Source: Rhynchopus sp. YZ270_cl-10
Taxonomy: Eukaryota; Euglenozoa; Diplonemea; Diplonemida; Diplonemidae
Reading direction: 5' to 3'
NCBI GenBank assembly: GCA_964035575.1
Contig: OZ037880.1
Span: 744,001-808,000, forward strand
DNA length: 64,000 nt
Part shown: positions 41,586 to 52,796 of the stretch, one piece after another
Numbering within the stretch: position 1 is the first letter of the stretch
How the letters are laid out: each line of letters begins with the position of its first letter
The notes under the pieces: model-generated
Databases searched by the model: none
What the model was told of the DNA's origin: nothing
What the model saw: only the letters and a program-made list of their open reading frames with translations
Translations under genes and position numbers: made by a program

Positions 41586-41839
41586 AATCAGAATAGAGTC
41601 CAGAGAAAGGGAGACACCGCTACTTACAAAGGAACATTGTGAGTTCACTATTTTTTTTTTTTGGGTGAGAAAAATGGTGGGTTTTTTGCTGTGGGTGTGG
41701 TGGGGGGGAGAGAGGAGAAGAGGAGGAGGAGGAGGAGGAGGGAAAAAGAAAGGGGGTGTGGTGAGTGTTCATCCCTGTGACATTAGGTCATTCGTGTTGT
41801 TTCCCCTCAAGTCTTTCTTTTTTGAAGGAAACAATGATC

Positions 41840-42292
41840 TTACTCGGGCTTCACACGGAAGCTGGATCCGGCGGTGATGCGGGCCTGTGTTGTGGTTTTG
41901 GTTGTGTGAATTGTATTTTTCTTTTGATGGAGAAGGCAGGAGGGAGAGAAATGACATACCTTTCCTCCAGCGGGCTGTGCGAGCACGTTGTTGCACGACG
42001 CGCACATCACGACGGTGGAGGCGTGGGAGAAGACAACAGTCATCTGTTATGTGGTGTTGGAGGGAAATGCAATACAAACAAAAAACCAAATAAGACAAAA
42101 AACACAGTAATTACTGAAGCTCCATTACAGACAATGCGCTTCTTTGAAAGGAAGGTATCATACCTGGTTGCACGACTGGCACTTCACGTCCAGGAAGCTG
42201 GACTTAGGTCCCTGAACAAGCCTCTTGCGCTTGTGTGCGTTCTTCTGCTCCTTCAGGGAGGGGTACAGCAGGTCGGAGTCAAGGAAACCCAT
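41840..42292 (-). CDS. RPS27: 40S ribosomal protein eS27, copy 1
   Basis: Small-subunit ribosomal protein with a C4 zinc finger. Exons 42164-42292, 41960-42043 and 41840-41884 give 85 aa, the normal length. Exon 1 encodes [20 protein letters not shown] and VKCQSCNQ, exon 2 [20 protein letters not shown] and exon 3 [14 protein letters not shown]. The zinc Cys are 38, 41, 57 and 60. Introns are 120 bp (GTATGA to AACAG) and 75 bp (GTATGT to CACAG). Intron 1 splits the zinc finger. The stop is TAA after GAG, unlike copies 2 and 3. Copies 1 and 3 share nearly identical introns, so one probably derives from the other. Confidence 0.96.
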
Positions 42293-42600
42293 TTTAGTTT
42301 GTGATAAGGGATGAATGCCCTGTGGCGTGTGTGTTGTGTCATCTTGTGTTTCCCACTACACTAGCAAATGAACCTAAATGGAGGGGGGGAGCTTTTTTTT
42401 TCGTTTCTTTTCTGCTTTTCTCTCCGTTTCCTGCGTCTGATTGCCCCCAAAAAAAAAAACGCGAAAAGGGGCCCTCAAGCATCCCCCCTTTTCAACCAGA
42501 AAACCCCAACACAGGAAGCGACAGAAAAGGTACTACCCCAACCCACGACTCCGTCATGATGACTTCACCCTGCATTGTGATAGAACAGACAATGGCATGT
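42293..42600. other. Spacer between eS27 copies 1 and 2
   Basis: About 300 bases, AT-rich with an A10 run near 42450. No feature recognised. It should contain the promoter or processing site of copy 1. Confidence 0.5.
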
Positions 42601-43343
42601 CTATTCGGGCTTCACACGGAAGCTGGATCCGGCGGTGATGCGGGCCTGTTGAGTTGAATGGAACAAAGGTTTATGGTACAATGTTAAAATGTTATAGTGT
42701 GACGAGAGTGAGAGAATGAGACTCTCCATAAGGTTTTGTTTGATTTAGACTACAGAGAGCAGCTTCATAGGATCTTTAATAAAGAGCAATAGAAGTGAAT
42801 GTTCCGAGAAGAGACTCTTCGTAAAGAGTAAAATGCCACAGCAAGTGTGGAAAGGGTAATATCATTAGTACTGTCGCAGGCGACCGTACGGGTCCCGCAG
42901 CTAGAGTTTCTTTTGAGTAATGAATAAAGTAAAAAAGAGGGAGGAGTGGAAAGGGAGAGGGAGAGGGAATAACATACCTTTCCTCCAGCGGGCTGCGCCA
43001 GCACGTTGTTGCACGACGCGCACATCACGACGGTGGAGGCGTGGGAGAAGACAACAGTCATCTGTTATGTGGTGTTGTTGTTTTTGGGGTCACACACACA
43101 ACCATTATTCTTTTTGTGGCACTCATTTCCTCTAAAAAATCAACAGACATCGCCTTTAAACACATCGTATGACACAACAGAGCGGGACTTTCTTTAATCC
43201 TATGAACCTCATACCTGGTTGCACGACTGGCACTTCACGTCCAGGAAGCTGGACTTAGGTCCCTGAACAAGCCTCTTGCGCTTGTGTGCGTTCTTCTGCT
43301 CCTTCAGGGAGGGGTACAGCAGGTCGGAGTCAAGGAAACCCAT
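42601..43343 (-). CDS. RPS27: 40S ribosomal protein eS27, copy 2
   Basis: Exons 43215-43343, 42978-43061 and 42601-42645 encode the same 85 aa as copies 1 and 3. The intron positions are identical, but the intron sequences differ: intron 1 is 153 bp and intron 2 is 332 bp, against 120-122 and 75 bp in the others. The last codons are GAA TAG, as in copy 3. Identical protein with unrelated intron interiors suggests exon homogenisation or strong constraint, with a separate insertion in intron 2. Confidence 0.95.
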
Positions 43344-44014
43344 TTTAAGAGGATAAAAGTGATAAAGTGCTGACCCTGGTGGTGGTTGTGGGGGGAGGGA
43401 TATGGGGTGTTGTCACCTGCACATAGGACCACAATACGACAAGAACGAGACAGATGCCGCCACGCCACTGCAAACAAACTTTGACTTGCAATACAAAGAG
43501 AGTATGAAACTAAAACGCATCTCAGTCGAGCTCATACAAAAGCCCTCTCACGACTTTGCTTTATGTACCCATGGTGTGTGACCAGTATACGGGTAGACCC
43601 GGGAGGGAAAACCAAAAAACCCCCTTTTTTTTCCTTCGTTCTAATTCGTTGAAAACACGATAAAAAAAAATTCCTTGCAGCATCGCGCTGCACCCACCCG
43701 CCTTGACTTGCAATGATCATTTAAAACAACAGCAAAAAAAAAAGCTGACAACTTAGCTAGACTCGAACGTTACGATATGAACCTCTGCCAGATCATCCGC
43801 AGGCAGCCACAAGTTTACAAAAAAAGAAAAACCCCTTGAAAGATGAATGCACCAGAAAACATCGTTCAAGACAAAAAATAAAACGCGAACAGTCAACCCC
43901 ACCAAACTCCCCACAGCCATTTAGAGAGTGTCCAGGAACACATATCTCTAATACCACTCCTATTTTTGCCTTGGCAAAACTGTGATGGCAATGCTGGGGG
44001 GAAATATGAGCTGC
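43344..44014. other. Spacer between eS27 copies 2 and 3
   Basis: About 670 bases. It holds a family D piece (43483-43500, CTTGCAATACAAAG), a family H piece (43505-43535) and further D-like sequence to about 43600. A degraded hairpin-like block with ATATGAACCTCTGCC lies near 43775. Confidence 0.5.
43505..43535 (+). repeat. Dispersed repeat family H, copy 1
   Basis: GAAACTAAAACGCATCTCAG then TCGAGCTCAT. Shared with 51055 and 62369 in the same orientation. Confidence 0.65.
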
Positions 44015-44469
44015 CTATTCGGGCTTCACACGGAAGCTGGATCCGGCGGTGATGCGGGCCTGTTGTGGTTTTGGTTGTGTGAGTTGTATTTCAATTGATG
44101 CAGAAGAGGCAGTGGAGGGAGGGAAATGACATACCTTTCCTCCAGCGGGCTGTGCGAGCACGTTGTTGCACGACGCGCACATCACGACGGTGGAGGCGTG
44201 GGAGAAGACAACAGTCATCTGTTATGTGGTGTTGGAGGGAAATGCAATACAAACAAAAAAAACCAAATAAGACAAAAAACACAGTAATTACTGAAGTTCC
44301 ATTACAGACAATGCGCTTCTTTGAAAGGAAGGTATCATACCTGGTTGCACGACTGGCACTTCACGTCCAGGAAGCTGGACTTAGGTCCCTGAACAAGCCT
44401 CTTACGCTTGTGTGCGTTCTTCTGCTCCTTCAGGGAGGGGTACAGCAGGTCGGAGTCAAGGAAACCCAT
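44015..44469 (-). CDS. RPS27: 40S ribosomal protein eS27, copy 3
   Basis: Exons 44341-44469, 44135-44218 and 44015-44059 encode the same 85-aa zinc-finger protein. Introns of 122 and 75 bp closely match copy 1, apart from small changes such as two extra A in a run. The 3' exon matches copy 2 (GAA TAG). It is therefore a mosaic of the other two, as expected from gene conversion in a tandem array. The ATG is placed where similarity to other eS27 proteins begins. Confidence 0.95.
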
Positions 44470-44679
44470 TTTTAGATAAAAGGCAAAAAGATAACTGGAT
44501 TTGGATGTATTTTGTGGGGACGGGGGGGCACAATGGGAGACCACTTTATACAAACCCACCCCCTTTTTCAATTGAGAACTACTGCATTTATTCATTTCTT
44601 CTTTTCTTTTCTTTTCTCTTTTCCCACTTCCTTCATTTTGCTTTATCCCTCAAGATAAACAGAATGTGTTTCACATATG

Positions 44680-46821
44680 CTAGATGAGCTTGCCTTCACT
44701 GTAGCCCATGAGGACATCCAACTGATCAAACGCTTCTGCCTCGTGTCTGTTAGGCTCAGATGCGCGCTTTTGCCCCAAATCAACGGAACGGTATTCAGAG
44801 TCGGCTTTGCGCTTGAGGATGACCATGCGGGTGTTCAGCTTGCCGCTGAGGGTGGCAGGGGATTGGCCGTTGATGAGGTTCTCTTTGCTGTCGCTTTCTT
44901 CCACTTCCGGTGTGTACGGCATTGCATTGAGCTTGTTGATTTCACCCCACTTTAGAATACGGTCGTAGTTGCGGGAGTTGTACTGTGTTGTGTTTTGTGT
45001 TTTTTTAGGCTCCAAGAAAAATGGTGTAAATTTGCATACCTTCCGCATCCGCCCTCCCGCAAGCTTTGTTTTGAGATATTCTAATCGAAGCTTTTTCCGA
45101 AGGTTCCCTGGCGGCAGGTTTGCGAGGGTCTCCTCAAATGGTTCTACCTTGCGCATGCCGATGTAGCCGCCTGAGGCGCTCATGATACGCTTCATGTCGT
45201 CGAGCTGCCCTTCACCGTGATGGTCTGCGTATGTCTTGTGTTCGCTCGCAACAACTGCAAATGAATCTTCGGATTCGAATTTGCACTCTGGGTCTGCAAG
45301 CAGGTCGTTCAGAGGGTCCTTCCCGGAGGTGAGCAGTGCGCAGGTGTCGCAGAACACAACAATCCTTCCGTTGGGTTCCTGTGGGGTGTTTGGTGTTGGC
45401 AGAAGTGGATAGAGAGTGTGTATAGGAGGGTGTAAGTGAAAATGATGAAACCATACCAAAAAGCTGTCCATCCGAGCCAACAACTCCTCAAAACCATGTC
45501 TCTCCCGGTCATACCCACGCACCTCTGTCGGTGAGAACGCTGTAAGAGGATGCGCTGGGCTTTGTGTAACAAGCTCGCTGGCTTTGATGATCTGCCCTGT
45601 CTCGCGCGCTTCTGTATAACGCTTGACTGTGGCAAGCTTTGTTAGAGCCTTGTGTTGGAGGACAGGGTTCGCTATTCCGTTTCCTGTAACGTTGTGTGGG
45701 ATATGCGTACTTTCCACGGGTTCTCCTGCATATTGTGTTGAGAACAGAACTAGGTTGTATTTTACTCTATTCTTCGCGTTTTTCGCTTGCGAAGGAGGCA
45801 GTGACGAGGCGGCGTTGTAGTACTTAGTGGTGCGTCCTTTGCGTTTCTTCTTTTTAGGCAAATGATGATTTTGTGGGAGAGGACGAGGCACGTCACGGAG
45901 ATTGAATTTAATCGATTCAAGCGCGTTGCGTATTGGGCTGGTAAAGCTTATTCTTTGTGTTCCGGCGCCGTTTCGTGCGAAGAGCATGCCAAGCATGCCT
46001 CCTTGGCTTTGTGCGTCTAAAATTCTTGCAACACGGTGTAGGTTTCTTGACTCCGTAAGACGGTTGGTCAGTAACTGTACAACGGAAGGATGCGGAAGAC
46101 GGACATTATGATGAGCGTGGAAAAAGAATTTCTTCGCACCGCGTACTATAACGTCACCATCCTCATCCAGCTCTTCACGCACATCACCGCAAAGAGCCGC
46201 CACCTTCTCCCCCTTCACATACTGCACAAACGACTTCTTCAAACTGATCATCTCACTGACCGGGAGAGTATTAAAATCCTTTGGTGAATAATTCGCAAAG
46301 CACCATTCATGAAACGTCGCAAACCGCTTTTTCCTTCGGGTCCATAGTTTCGCGGTTTTAGATGGTCCTATTTCACGCATGCAGGCTGCATGGATTTCAT
46401 CCAAATGGGTTTGCTCTGGATATGTTACCAAGACCTTAGTGCTGGCGCGGTCAAGGAGAGCGTTGAGACGTTGCCGTTCAAAGCGGTTGGTTTCGTCAAG
46501 AAGCTTTCCTTTTAGGCTGACGTAGAGCTCTGCGTATGTGTCGCTTGCCACCTGCCATTCTTCGTCTATCAGCACGTCTTCATTAGCCGCGAGGTACTCA
46601 ACCAATTGATCCGGTAAATGCCCCTTCCCCTCGTAAGGCGGTAAGTACTCCGCTTCTGACCGCCCCTGAGGGTAGTGCACTGTCTTCCCGTCCCCTAGCT
46701 CCCACGGACGCACTGGGCGTGGTATCATTTCGGTGGTGCCGGAGAGGCCTCGCAAAGAAGTGCCCAACCCCACCCTCACCTTTATCACCTGCTCCAAACA
46801 TCGTGTCTGAAGGCGGTACAT
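44680..46821 (-). CDS. Hypothetical 668-aa protein, two introns
   Basis: Read from the Met at 46821 (MYRLQTRCLEQVIKVRVG), with introns at 45379-45456 (78 bp, GTATGG to CCACAG) and 44983-45039 (57 bp, GTATGC to ACACAG). Both are multiples of three, so the frame stays open through them. The N-terminus is basic and lacks acidic residues for about 20 positions, like a mitochondrial presequence. The middle (~100-300) is helical and charged, then there is a basic Lys/Arg patch (KKKKRKGR). The segment RIVVFCDTCALLTSGKDP has a beta strand and an acidic residue somewhat like the start of a PIN nuclease domain, but the rest of that fold is not evident. Function unknown. Confidence 0.72.
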   Translation of the reverse strand: MYRLQTRCLEQVIKVRVGLGTSLRGLSGTTEMIPRPVRPWELGDGKTVHYPQGRSEAEYLPPYEGKGHLPDQLVEYLAANEDVLIDEEWQVASDTYAELYVSLKGKLLDETNRFERQRLNALLDRASTKVLVTYPEQTHLDEIHAACMREIGPSKTAKLWTRRKKRFATFHEWCFANYSPKDFNTLPVSEMISLKKSFVQYVKGEKVAALCGDVREELDEDGDVIVRGAKKFFFHAHHNVRLPHPSVVQLLTNRLTESRNLHRVARILDAQSQGGMLGMLFARNGAGTQRISFTSPIRNALESIKFNLRDVPRPLPQNHHLPKKKKRKGRTTKYYNAASSLPPSQAKNAKNRVKYNLVLFSTQYAGEPVESTHIPHNVTGNGIANPVLQHKALTKLATVKRYTEARETGQIIKASELVTQSPAHPLTAFSPTEVRGYDRERHGFEELLARMDSFLVWFHHFHLHPPIHTLYPLLPTPNTPQEPNGRIVVFCDTCALLTSGKDPLNDLLADPECKFESEDSFAVVASEHKTYADHHGEGQLDDMKRIMSASGGYIGMRKVEPFEETLANLPPGNLRKKLRLEYLKTKLAGGRMRKVCKFTPFFLEPKKTQNTTQYNSRNYDRILKWGEINKLNAMPYTPEVEESDSKENLINGQSPATLSGKLNTRMVILKRKADSEYRSVDLGQKRASEPNRHEAEAFDQLDVLMGYSEGKLI

Positions 46822-47058
46822 CGTATTTTTTGTGTACTGAAAAAAAGGATATTGGGGAGAAAAAAATGGCAAAAATATGAGGGATTTTCTCTTAATACCC
46901 AAAAAAATGGGGTATTAATGAGAATGGGTATTGGGGTGTTGGGTGTTAGAGAACATTAAAAAAATCCGTTCTTTTGTTATTTTTTTTTTGGAACTACAGA
47001 CTGGGGGTTACACGTACAATAAAACAGGGTGTTTTTTGGAATGTTTGTGGGGTTTTTC
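46822..47058. other. Short intergenic spacer
   Basis: About 240 bases, AT-rich. GGTATT-type words recur at 46895-46940. No feature assigned. Confidence 0.4.
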
Positions 47059-50000
47059 TTATTCGTTGGTGGTCGACACGGTGTCGGTGTACATCAGGAC
47101 AGAGCCGCTTTTGTCCTCTTCCACTGCCTCTGCCTCTGCCTCTGCCTCTGGCTCTATGACAGGAGGGGTTTCGGGCTCCTGCTGACCTGAGGGCGGGCAT
47201 TTGTCCACATCCGCCTCTTCCTCCTTCACCACTTCCTCCACCTTCTCCTCCTCCTCTTCTCTCTCCACCCCCACGCTCTTCGCCTCGCTCTTCGCCACAC
47301 TCTTTTCAAGCACATCTACAACCTCATCACCTTCCTTCACATCCACATCCACATCCTTCTTTTCCACCGACGACTCAACTTGAGAAGAACTGACTGCAGG
47401 TGTCGGACTCCCTTCCCTCAGAGAATGTCTTACTGGAAGAGGCTGCGATGGTGTTGGGGGTTCATTTGAAACGGGAACCTGCCCTGGGGTGCCTGAAATC
47501 CCAGCTGCAATATGAGTTTTCCCTGGAAGCCTTGCCGAAGGAGGCACAGAAGGGGCTGCAGAAGACGTAGACGATTTGCGAGCACGACGTTCCTCTCTGT
47601 ATCTCTCCAACGCCGCCTGGGTGCTGCTGGACACTACCTTCTGCTCACTCAACAACCCTGCAGGCGGATACGCCAAAGGAGCGCTGTACGACTGCGGAGG
47701 GGTTCCAGGGGTAAACGCAAGCGGACTGCTAATATGGTGCGGCTGTGGGTAGTCTAAGCTTGGCGGGCGTTCCTGTATTTTTTTTTTAAAATTCAATATT
47801 TTTTTTTTTTGGGAAGTTTTTGGACATACCTGGTACTGCACTGCAGGGGAATGCATCATGAGGCGTGCGGATTCGCGTGGTGAAGGTGCCTTAGGTGAGT
47901 CTGGTAGGTGGTCCATGCTGGATGGTGAGCGTATCGCAAGCTGTGGTGTTTGATCAGTGGGGCCCATGCCAAGGTGGCGCCGTTCACATTCAAAGAGATG
48001 CGTGGAAAGGATGTGGGTTGACAGTTCTCTGGCGGTGCCCAGTGGGGTGCTCGGGTGACGTACAGGAATGCCCGCTAGAATGTTGTGTAGTTTGTACAAA
48101 TCGCGAAGAAGTGCACCCCGTCCAGCAAGAATCCACCCCACGCTCTTCGCATTCTTCTTGACACACCGACTGTCTAACTTCGCATCATTCAATTTGTGCT
48201 CCAACTCCTTAATTTTATGCCCCTGATGAGTAGTGATCGCACGCTTTTCGGAAACCTCTTTGACACGTTGTTCTTCGAGGTGTTTGAGGTGTTCCACGCA
48301 TTGGCGGACACGGTCTTCGGCGCGTTCGTTGCGTTGACGCTCTTCCTTTAATAGAATTCGGGTTTTTTCTAATTGCTCGTCTTTGTCTTTGAGTTGTTCT
48401 TGCGTTTGGTGGGTGAGGCCCCGCTCGAAGTCGGATGATATTTTAGCAAGCTCCTCTGCATTTCTTTTGTTTTGTGCCGAGCCTGCCTCTGCAGCCTGGC
48501 GGATCTCGTTTGCTTCGGCCATTTGTTTCATTGCTTCTTGCAGCATTTCCTCAGCACCTTCCAGGTCTTCTACACGCTCACCCAATCGCACAACCTCATC
48601 GCGAGCCTCAGACAACACCTTCTCAGTCTCTGCCTCCTTCTCAAGCTGTGCTGCGTTTTCTTCCGCTAACTTCGCTTTTTCTTCTTCAAGACTCTTGCGG
48701 GCTTCTTGCGCAGCCTCAGCCGCTTCTGCATGCATCTGAAGCCTCTCCGTCATATCGCTGAACGCCTCAAGGGATAACCGTTTTGCCTGTGTGGGGGTTT
48801 TTGAAAAAAGAGGGGGGGAGGGGAAATACCTCAGTGACTTCTTCGAGTTGTTGGGTGAGATCCGTGTTTTGCTGCTTCAGTTGCGTTGTGGTGTGGTCCG
48901 CCTGAAATGGTAGTGTTTTTTTTTGAAAAAAGGGGGTCAAAAAAGCATACCTCTTGCAAAGCATTGGCCTTTCCACGGAGGGTGTCTTGCAGCTCGACGC
49001 AACTTTCTGTGAGACGTTGCGATTCGGTGCGGAGGTTGCTGTTGATCTGTTTTTCTGCGTCGAGCGCGTCGACGGTTGCGTTGGTGACTTGGCGTAGTTC
49101 TGCTTGTTCTGTTTCAGCATCGCTGGCGGTTTGGAGTGCTTGCCGCATGTCTGCTTTCATGCTGGCTACAGAAGCGCGCTCGATTTTGATGTCTTCTGCA
49201 TGCGTTTCCGCAGCTCTCACCAAGCCTGCAATCTGTTCTTCCAAGACCTGGACGTCTCCCTGCTTCATGAGCGCCTTCTTCTGGTCCTCCAATCGCATAT
49301 CCTCCGCCTGCTTCCACCTCTCCTCCATTGCCGCAGTGCGCTCCCTCTCTCTCTTGAGTCGTTCGTCCATGGAGGAGCGTGCGTCGTGCATTTCCTGCTC
49401 CATCTGTTCGAGTTGCTTTTGAAAGCGTGTTCGGACGCGTTCGGTTTCTTCGACAAGGAGATGTGTCTGACGTTCTCCTCGAGAGTGTTCATCATCCGCT
49501 TCACGGCGTTGGTCTGCAAGCTGTTTGTCACGCCGGATGACCTCTTCGTCTAGCTCAAAGATTTTGTCTTTAAGTCCTCCAGAGAAGGCACGCTCCGCAG
49601 CCAGCTCTGACTGAGAGGCTTCGAGAGATGCATCCAAATCGTGGCACCGTGCGGTGTACTCCTGAAGCTCCATTTCAACAGTGGTCTTCCCCGAGGTGGC
49701 GTTGATGAGCTGTGCTTGGAGGTCATTGATCTTTTGTGTTGCCACTGCACAGAGGTCGTGGAGGCGCTGGATTTCCTCTGCTTGGGTGCTGACGTCCGCT
49801 GCAAGATAGGCACGTTCATCTTCTACGCGGAAGACGACGCCCAAGGCAGAGTCGAGCGCAGCGGTCATGAAGGTGACCATTTCGTCTTCACCAAACCCGC
49901 CTTCCTTCAGAGCAGCAAGCGCTTCCCTGAGGCGTTCCTTTTGGCGTTTCTCTTCGGCACTGCGTTCAGCGGTTTCGGAGTGAAGGCGTTCGACCTTTGT

Positions 50001-50594
50001 GTCAATCTCTTCTAGAGCGTGGCGGATCTCGTCTGGGTTAGCAGAGCGGGCGCGAATCAGCTCTTCTTGCAGATGTCTGCTTTTTCTTAATAGATCTGGC
50101 ACCATGGCTGCGGCATTCCTCAGCCGAAGCAACTTAAAATGCGTCTCCAACTCACTTTTGCACACCTCCTCCGACTCCCTAGCCAACATCTCCGCCTGCT
50201 CCTCCACCAGCTCTATTCGCTGCCCCTCTGCCCGCACATCACCATCCTCCAGCTCTTTCAAAGGCGACCCCGAACGGCTCGCAGAATTCCCCAATTGATG
50301 TACGCTCTTCCTGAGGGAGTTGCTTGCCTCGTCGACGCGGTCCTCTAACATCTTGCCTTTAAAGTTGAAGCTTTGAGGCGAGCCACGACCAGGTGTCCCT
50401 GCATAGCTGTCGTAGTGCGGTGTTGGTGTAGGTGTAGGCCACCCACCTGGCAGCAGCGGGGGCACCACCCGAGGCGGGGAGAGGGACACCTTGACACGGC
50501 CGTCCTTCCCTACATAAGGCACTGCAGTGCCCCCTGGAGTGGTTGCTAGTACCCCACCAGGCCCGCCTGGGCTTAATAAAGACTCTGCCTCCAT
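47059..50594 (-). CDS. Large coiled-coil protein, four exons
   Basis: Exons 48951-50594, 48830-48901, 47830-48786 and 47059-47772 join in frame to 1,128 aa. Introns are tiny: 49 bp (GTATGC to TTTCAG), 43 bp (GTATTT to CACACAG) and 57 bp (GTATGT to ATACAG). The first ~100 residues are Pro/Gly-rich and disordered. Residues ~120-780 are almost continuous heptad coiled coil rich in Glu, Gln, Arg and Leu (for example EEVKRLHDL-like repeats). The rest is Pro/Ser-rich linker ending in an acidic Glu/Val tail with EAEAEAEAVEEDKSG. It has no motor, membrane or enzymatic domain. It resembles centrosomal, basal-body or Golgi tether proteins in general build only. Confidence 0.82.
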
Positions 50595-51054
50595 CTGTGT
50601 ATGGCGGAGACCATGCGCTGGAAGGGTGGTGGGGTTGAAAAGTTTGCTTGTTTTTGTATTTCACTGTACTTTTGTCAGAGGGTAGGTGCGCTTCTTTGTT
50701 GAGATAGCGACTAACTCCTATAAGGAAGGGTAGTGGTAGTGTATGGGGGGGATAAGGAGGGAAGAGGTGAGAAGAGGGGGGAAAGCAAAAACTGATTTTG
50801 AATTTTGAAATTCACAAAAATAAAGGCCAAAAAAAAAAAGCAAAAAAAAAATACAAAAGCAAAAAGATGGGGTGTGCCTTCGCGGGTGTGGATATGCCAT
50901 AAAGCAAAAAAGAACAAAAAATAAATTCGACGCATTTTGGTATGATTTTACCTCCAAAAAAAGCATCGAATTATCAACAAAAAAGATGGTATGGGCCTTT
51001 AGGGATAGGGGCACTCATAGGTATCTTTGTTTATGGCTGGGGAAAAAAGAAATA

Positions 51055-51087
51055 GTTGAAACGTGCTAAAACGCATCTCAGTCGAAA
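51055..51087 (+). repeat. Dispersed repeat family H, copy 2
   Basis: GTTGAAACGTGCTAAAACGC then ATCTCAGTCGAAAA. The first 26 bases are shared with 62369. Confidence 0.65.
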
Positions 51088-51676
51088 AAGGGGGCGGAAT
51101 ACGTCCCAGAGAAGAGAGGGGAAAAGAGGGGTTGATATCTGAAGTGCAAAAAATAAAATAAAAAAAACGGTTGTAGAGAAAAAAAAGCTGAAAGAGATTA
51201 ACGTTTGATTGTTTGGATAGAGCCAAAGGAAGAACTACTCACATGCCAAGATGCTGTTACATACATTAAACAAAAGCCCAGTCAAAAAAGATTAAAAAAA
51301 AATGTCAAGACGACCCTGCATTACATGCTCAGTCACCTTTATCAACAAATTTTTTTTTGACTTGAAATACAAAGCCCTCTGACAGTGTATCTTAGAGAGG
51401 GAAAAAAAAAAGGTGTGTAACGCCTCACCGGCTAAAATGAACCTAAGGGAAAGGTGGGACAATAGGGTAATAGGTAATCGGGTGGTGCAGGGAATGATAG
51501 AAGATAACTAAGAGAGCAGAACAGTGCATGATTTGTGCGTCCCCATTTCTTTTTTTTTGCCTCATTGTAGTAGGCGTAAAAAGGGAAAGCGTGACAGAAC
51601 AGTGGAGTTAGATTTCTCATATTATTTTGATATAGACAAGAACACCACGATAAAGTAAATGACGTGACTTTATGGT

Positions 51677-51730
51677 TTTTGAAAACTTGGTTGTATTAGT
51701 GTAGCCACCCTAGAAGTGTGATCCACTATT
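51677..51730 (+). repeat. Hairpin repeat family T, copy 3
   Basis: GAAAACTTGGTTGTATTAGT, then GTAGCCACCCTAGAAGTGTG and ATCCACTATT. TAGTG still pairs with CACTA. Confidence 0.6.
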
Positions 51731-52655
51731 AAGGGTTTTTTTTAAATTGGCTTACTGACTTAGGTGAAATAAAACAACAAAGTCACGTCGTTAGCTTCAC
51801 CGTCATGTAGTGGGTGAATGATGGAGAGATGGAGAGCATTTTTTTTTAAAGTGGCAGCAATAGTTTTCAAAAGAAAAAAAAAAAACCGCACCCCTCGCGG
51901 TGCACACAATACACTCCACCCTTTTCGCACTGAAGGAGTGGAGTGCATGCGACGTTGAGGACTATTTATAAAAAACCCTTAAAATGTTGGAATACTTTTA
52001 CCTTTAAAAAAAAGCTCTCCTTTTTTTTGATGATCTGAAACGATGAAATCACGCCACCACAGAATGTCAGATGGTCTGGTACACAATTTTTTTATATCGC
52101 GTAGTCACCACCTACCTCCACATGGTACCTCTGTCAGGAAAATGGTACTGTCATCGATCATGACATAATAATTTGCCATGCGTTTTTCTGGGTAGCTCTA
52201 GGGGTTATGCCGTGTCAGTACCTGACAGGGCCACCGTGTGTGATCAGGACGCAAATTCTTTTGTACTCTTTTAAAAGAAAATCGGATATATTGCCCCCCT
52301 GAATTGCAAAGATAACAGATAGGATCCTTCACAGGTTCTGTAAAAAAGGGGGCATCATTAACACAAAATATATTATGCCAGGTTTCCACTACCACTGTAG
52401 GGGAACAGATGAATGACGCTAACACAAAAGACACTACAACAATTTGTACACAACATCCATGTCTTATTTTTGACAGTCCGCGCACCAACGTTGTGGAAGT
52501 TTTCCATTCCTTTTTTGTTTTGCCTATTTTTTTTTTTTTTTTGGCTGCAGATTTTTCATATTACACTCTACCTTTTGCGTCTCGTATGGATGCAGCATGG
52601 TATTGAGTGAACACGACCTGTCCAGGGAGGAAAGCTTTATTTTTTTTAAACTACA

Positions 52656-52713
52656 CGCACGGTGGAGTCCGCCCAAAATAGGTGGACCCTTTTTGGGTGG
52701 ACTCCACCGTGCG
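52656..52713. repeat. Long near-perfect inverted repeat
   Basis: CGCACGGTGGAGTCCGCCC at the left and GGGTGGACTCCACCGTGCG at the right pair over about 23 bases including the flanking A/T, with one G-T pair. The loop itself holds a further copy of GGTGGACCC. Isolated in intergenic DNA. Confidence 0.8.
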
Positions 52714-52760
52714 AAGACATGGAACAATCTGTGGGGATAGGTTATATTGTTGTTGGTTCT

Positions 52761-52796
52761 TTTTTGTTGTATCGACAAACACCCGATCCGAAGGGA
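52761..52796 (+). repeat. Dispersed repeat family C, copy 4
   Basis: TTTTTGTTGTATCGACAAAC then ACCCGATCCGAAGG. It lies 48 bases after the inverted repeat at 52656. Confidence 0.5.
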
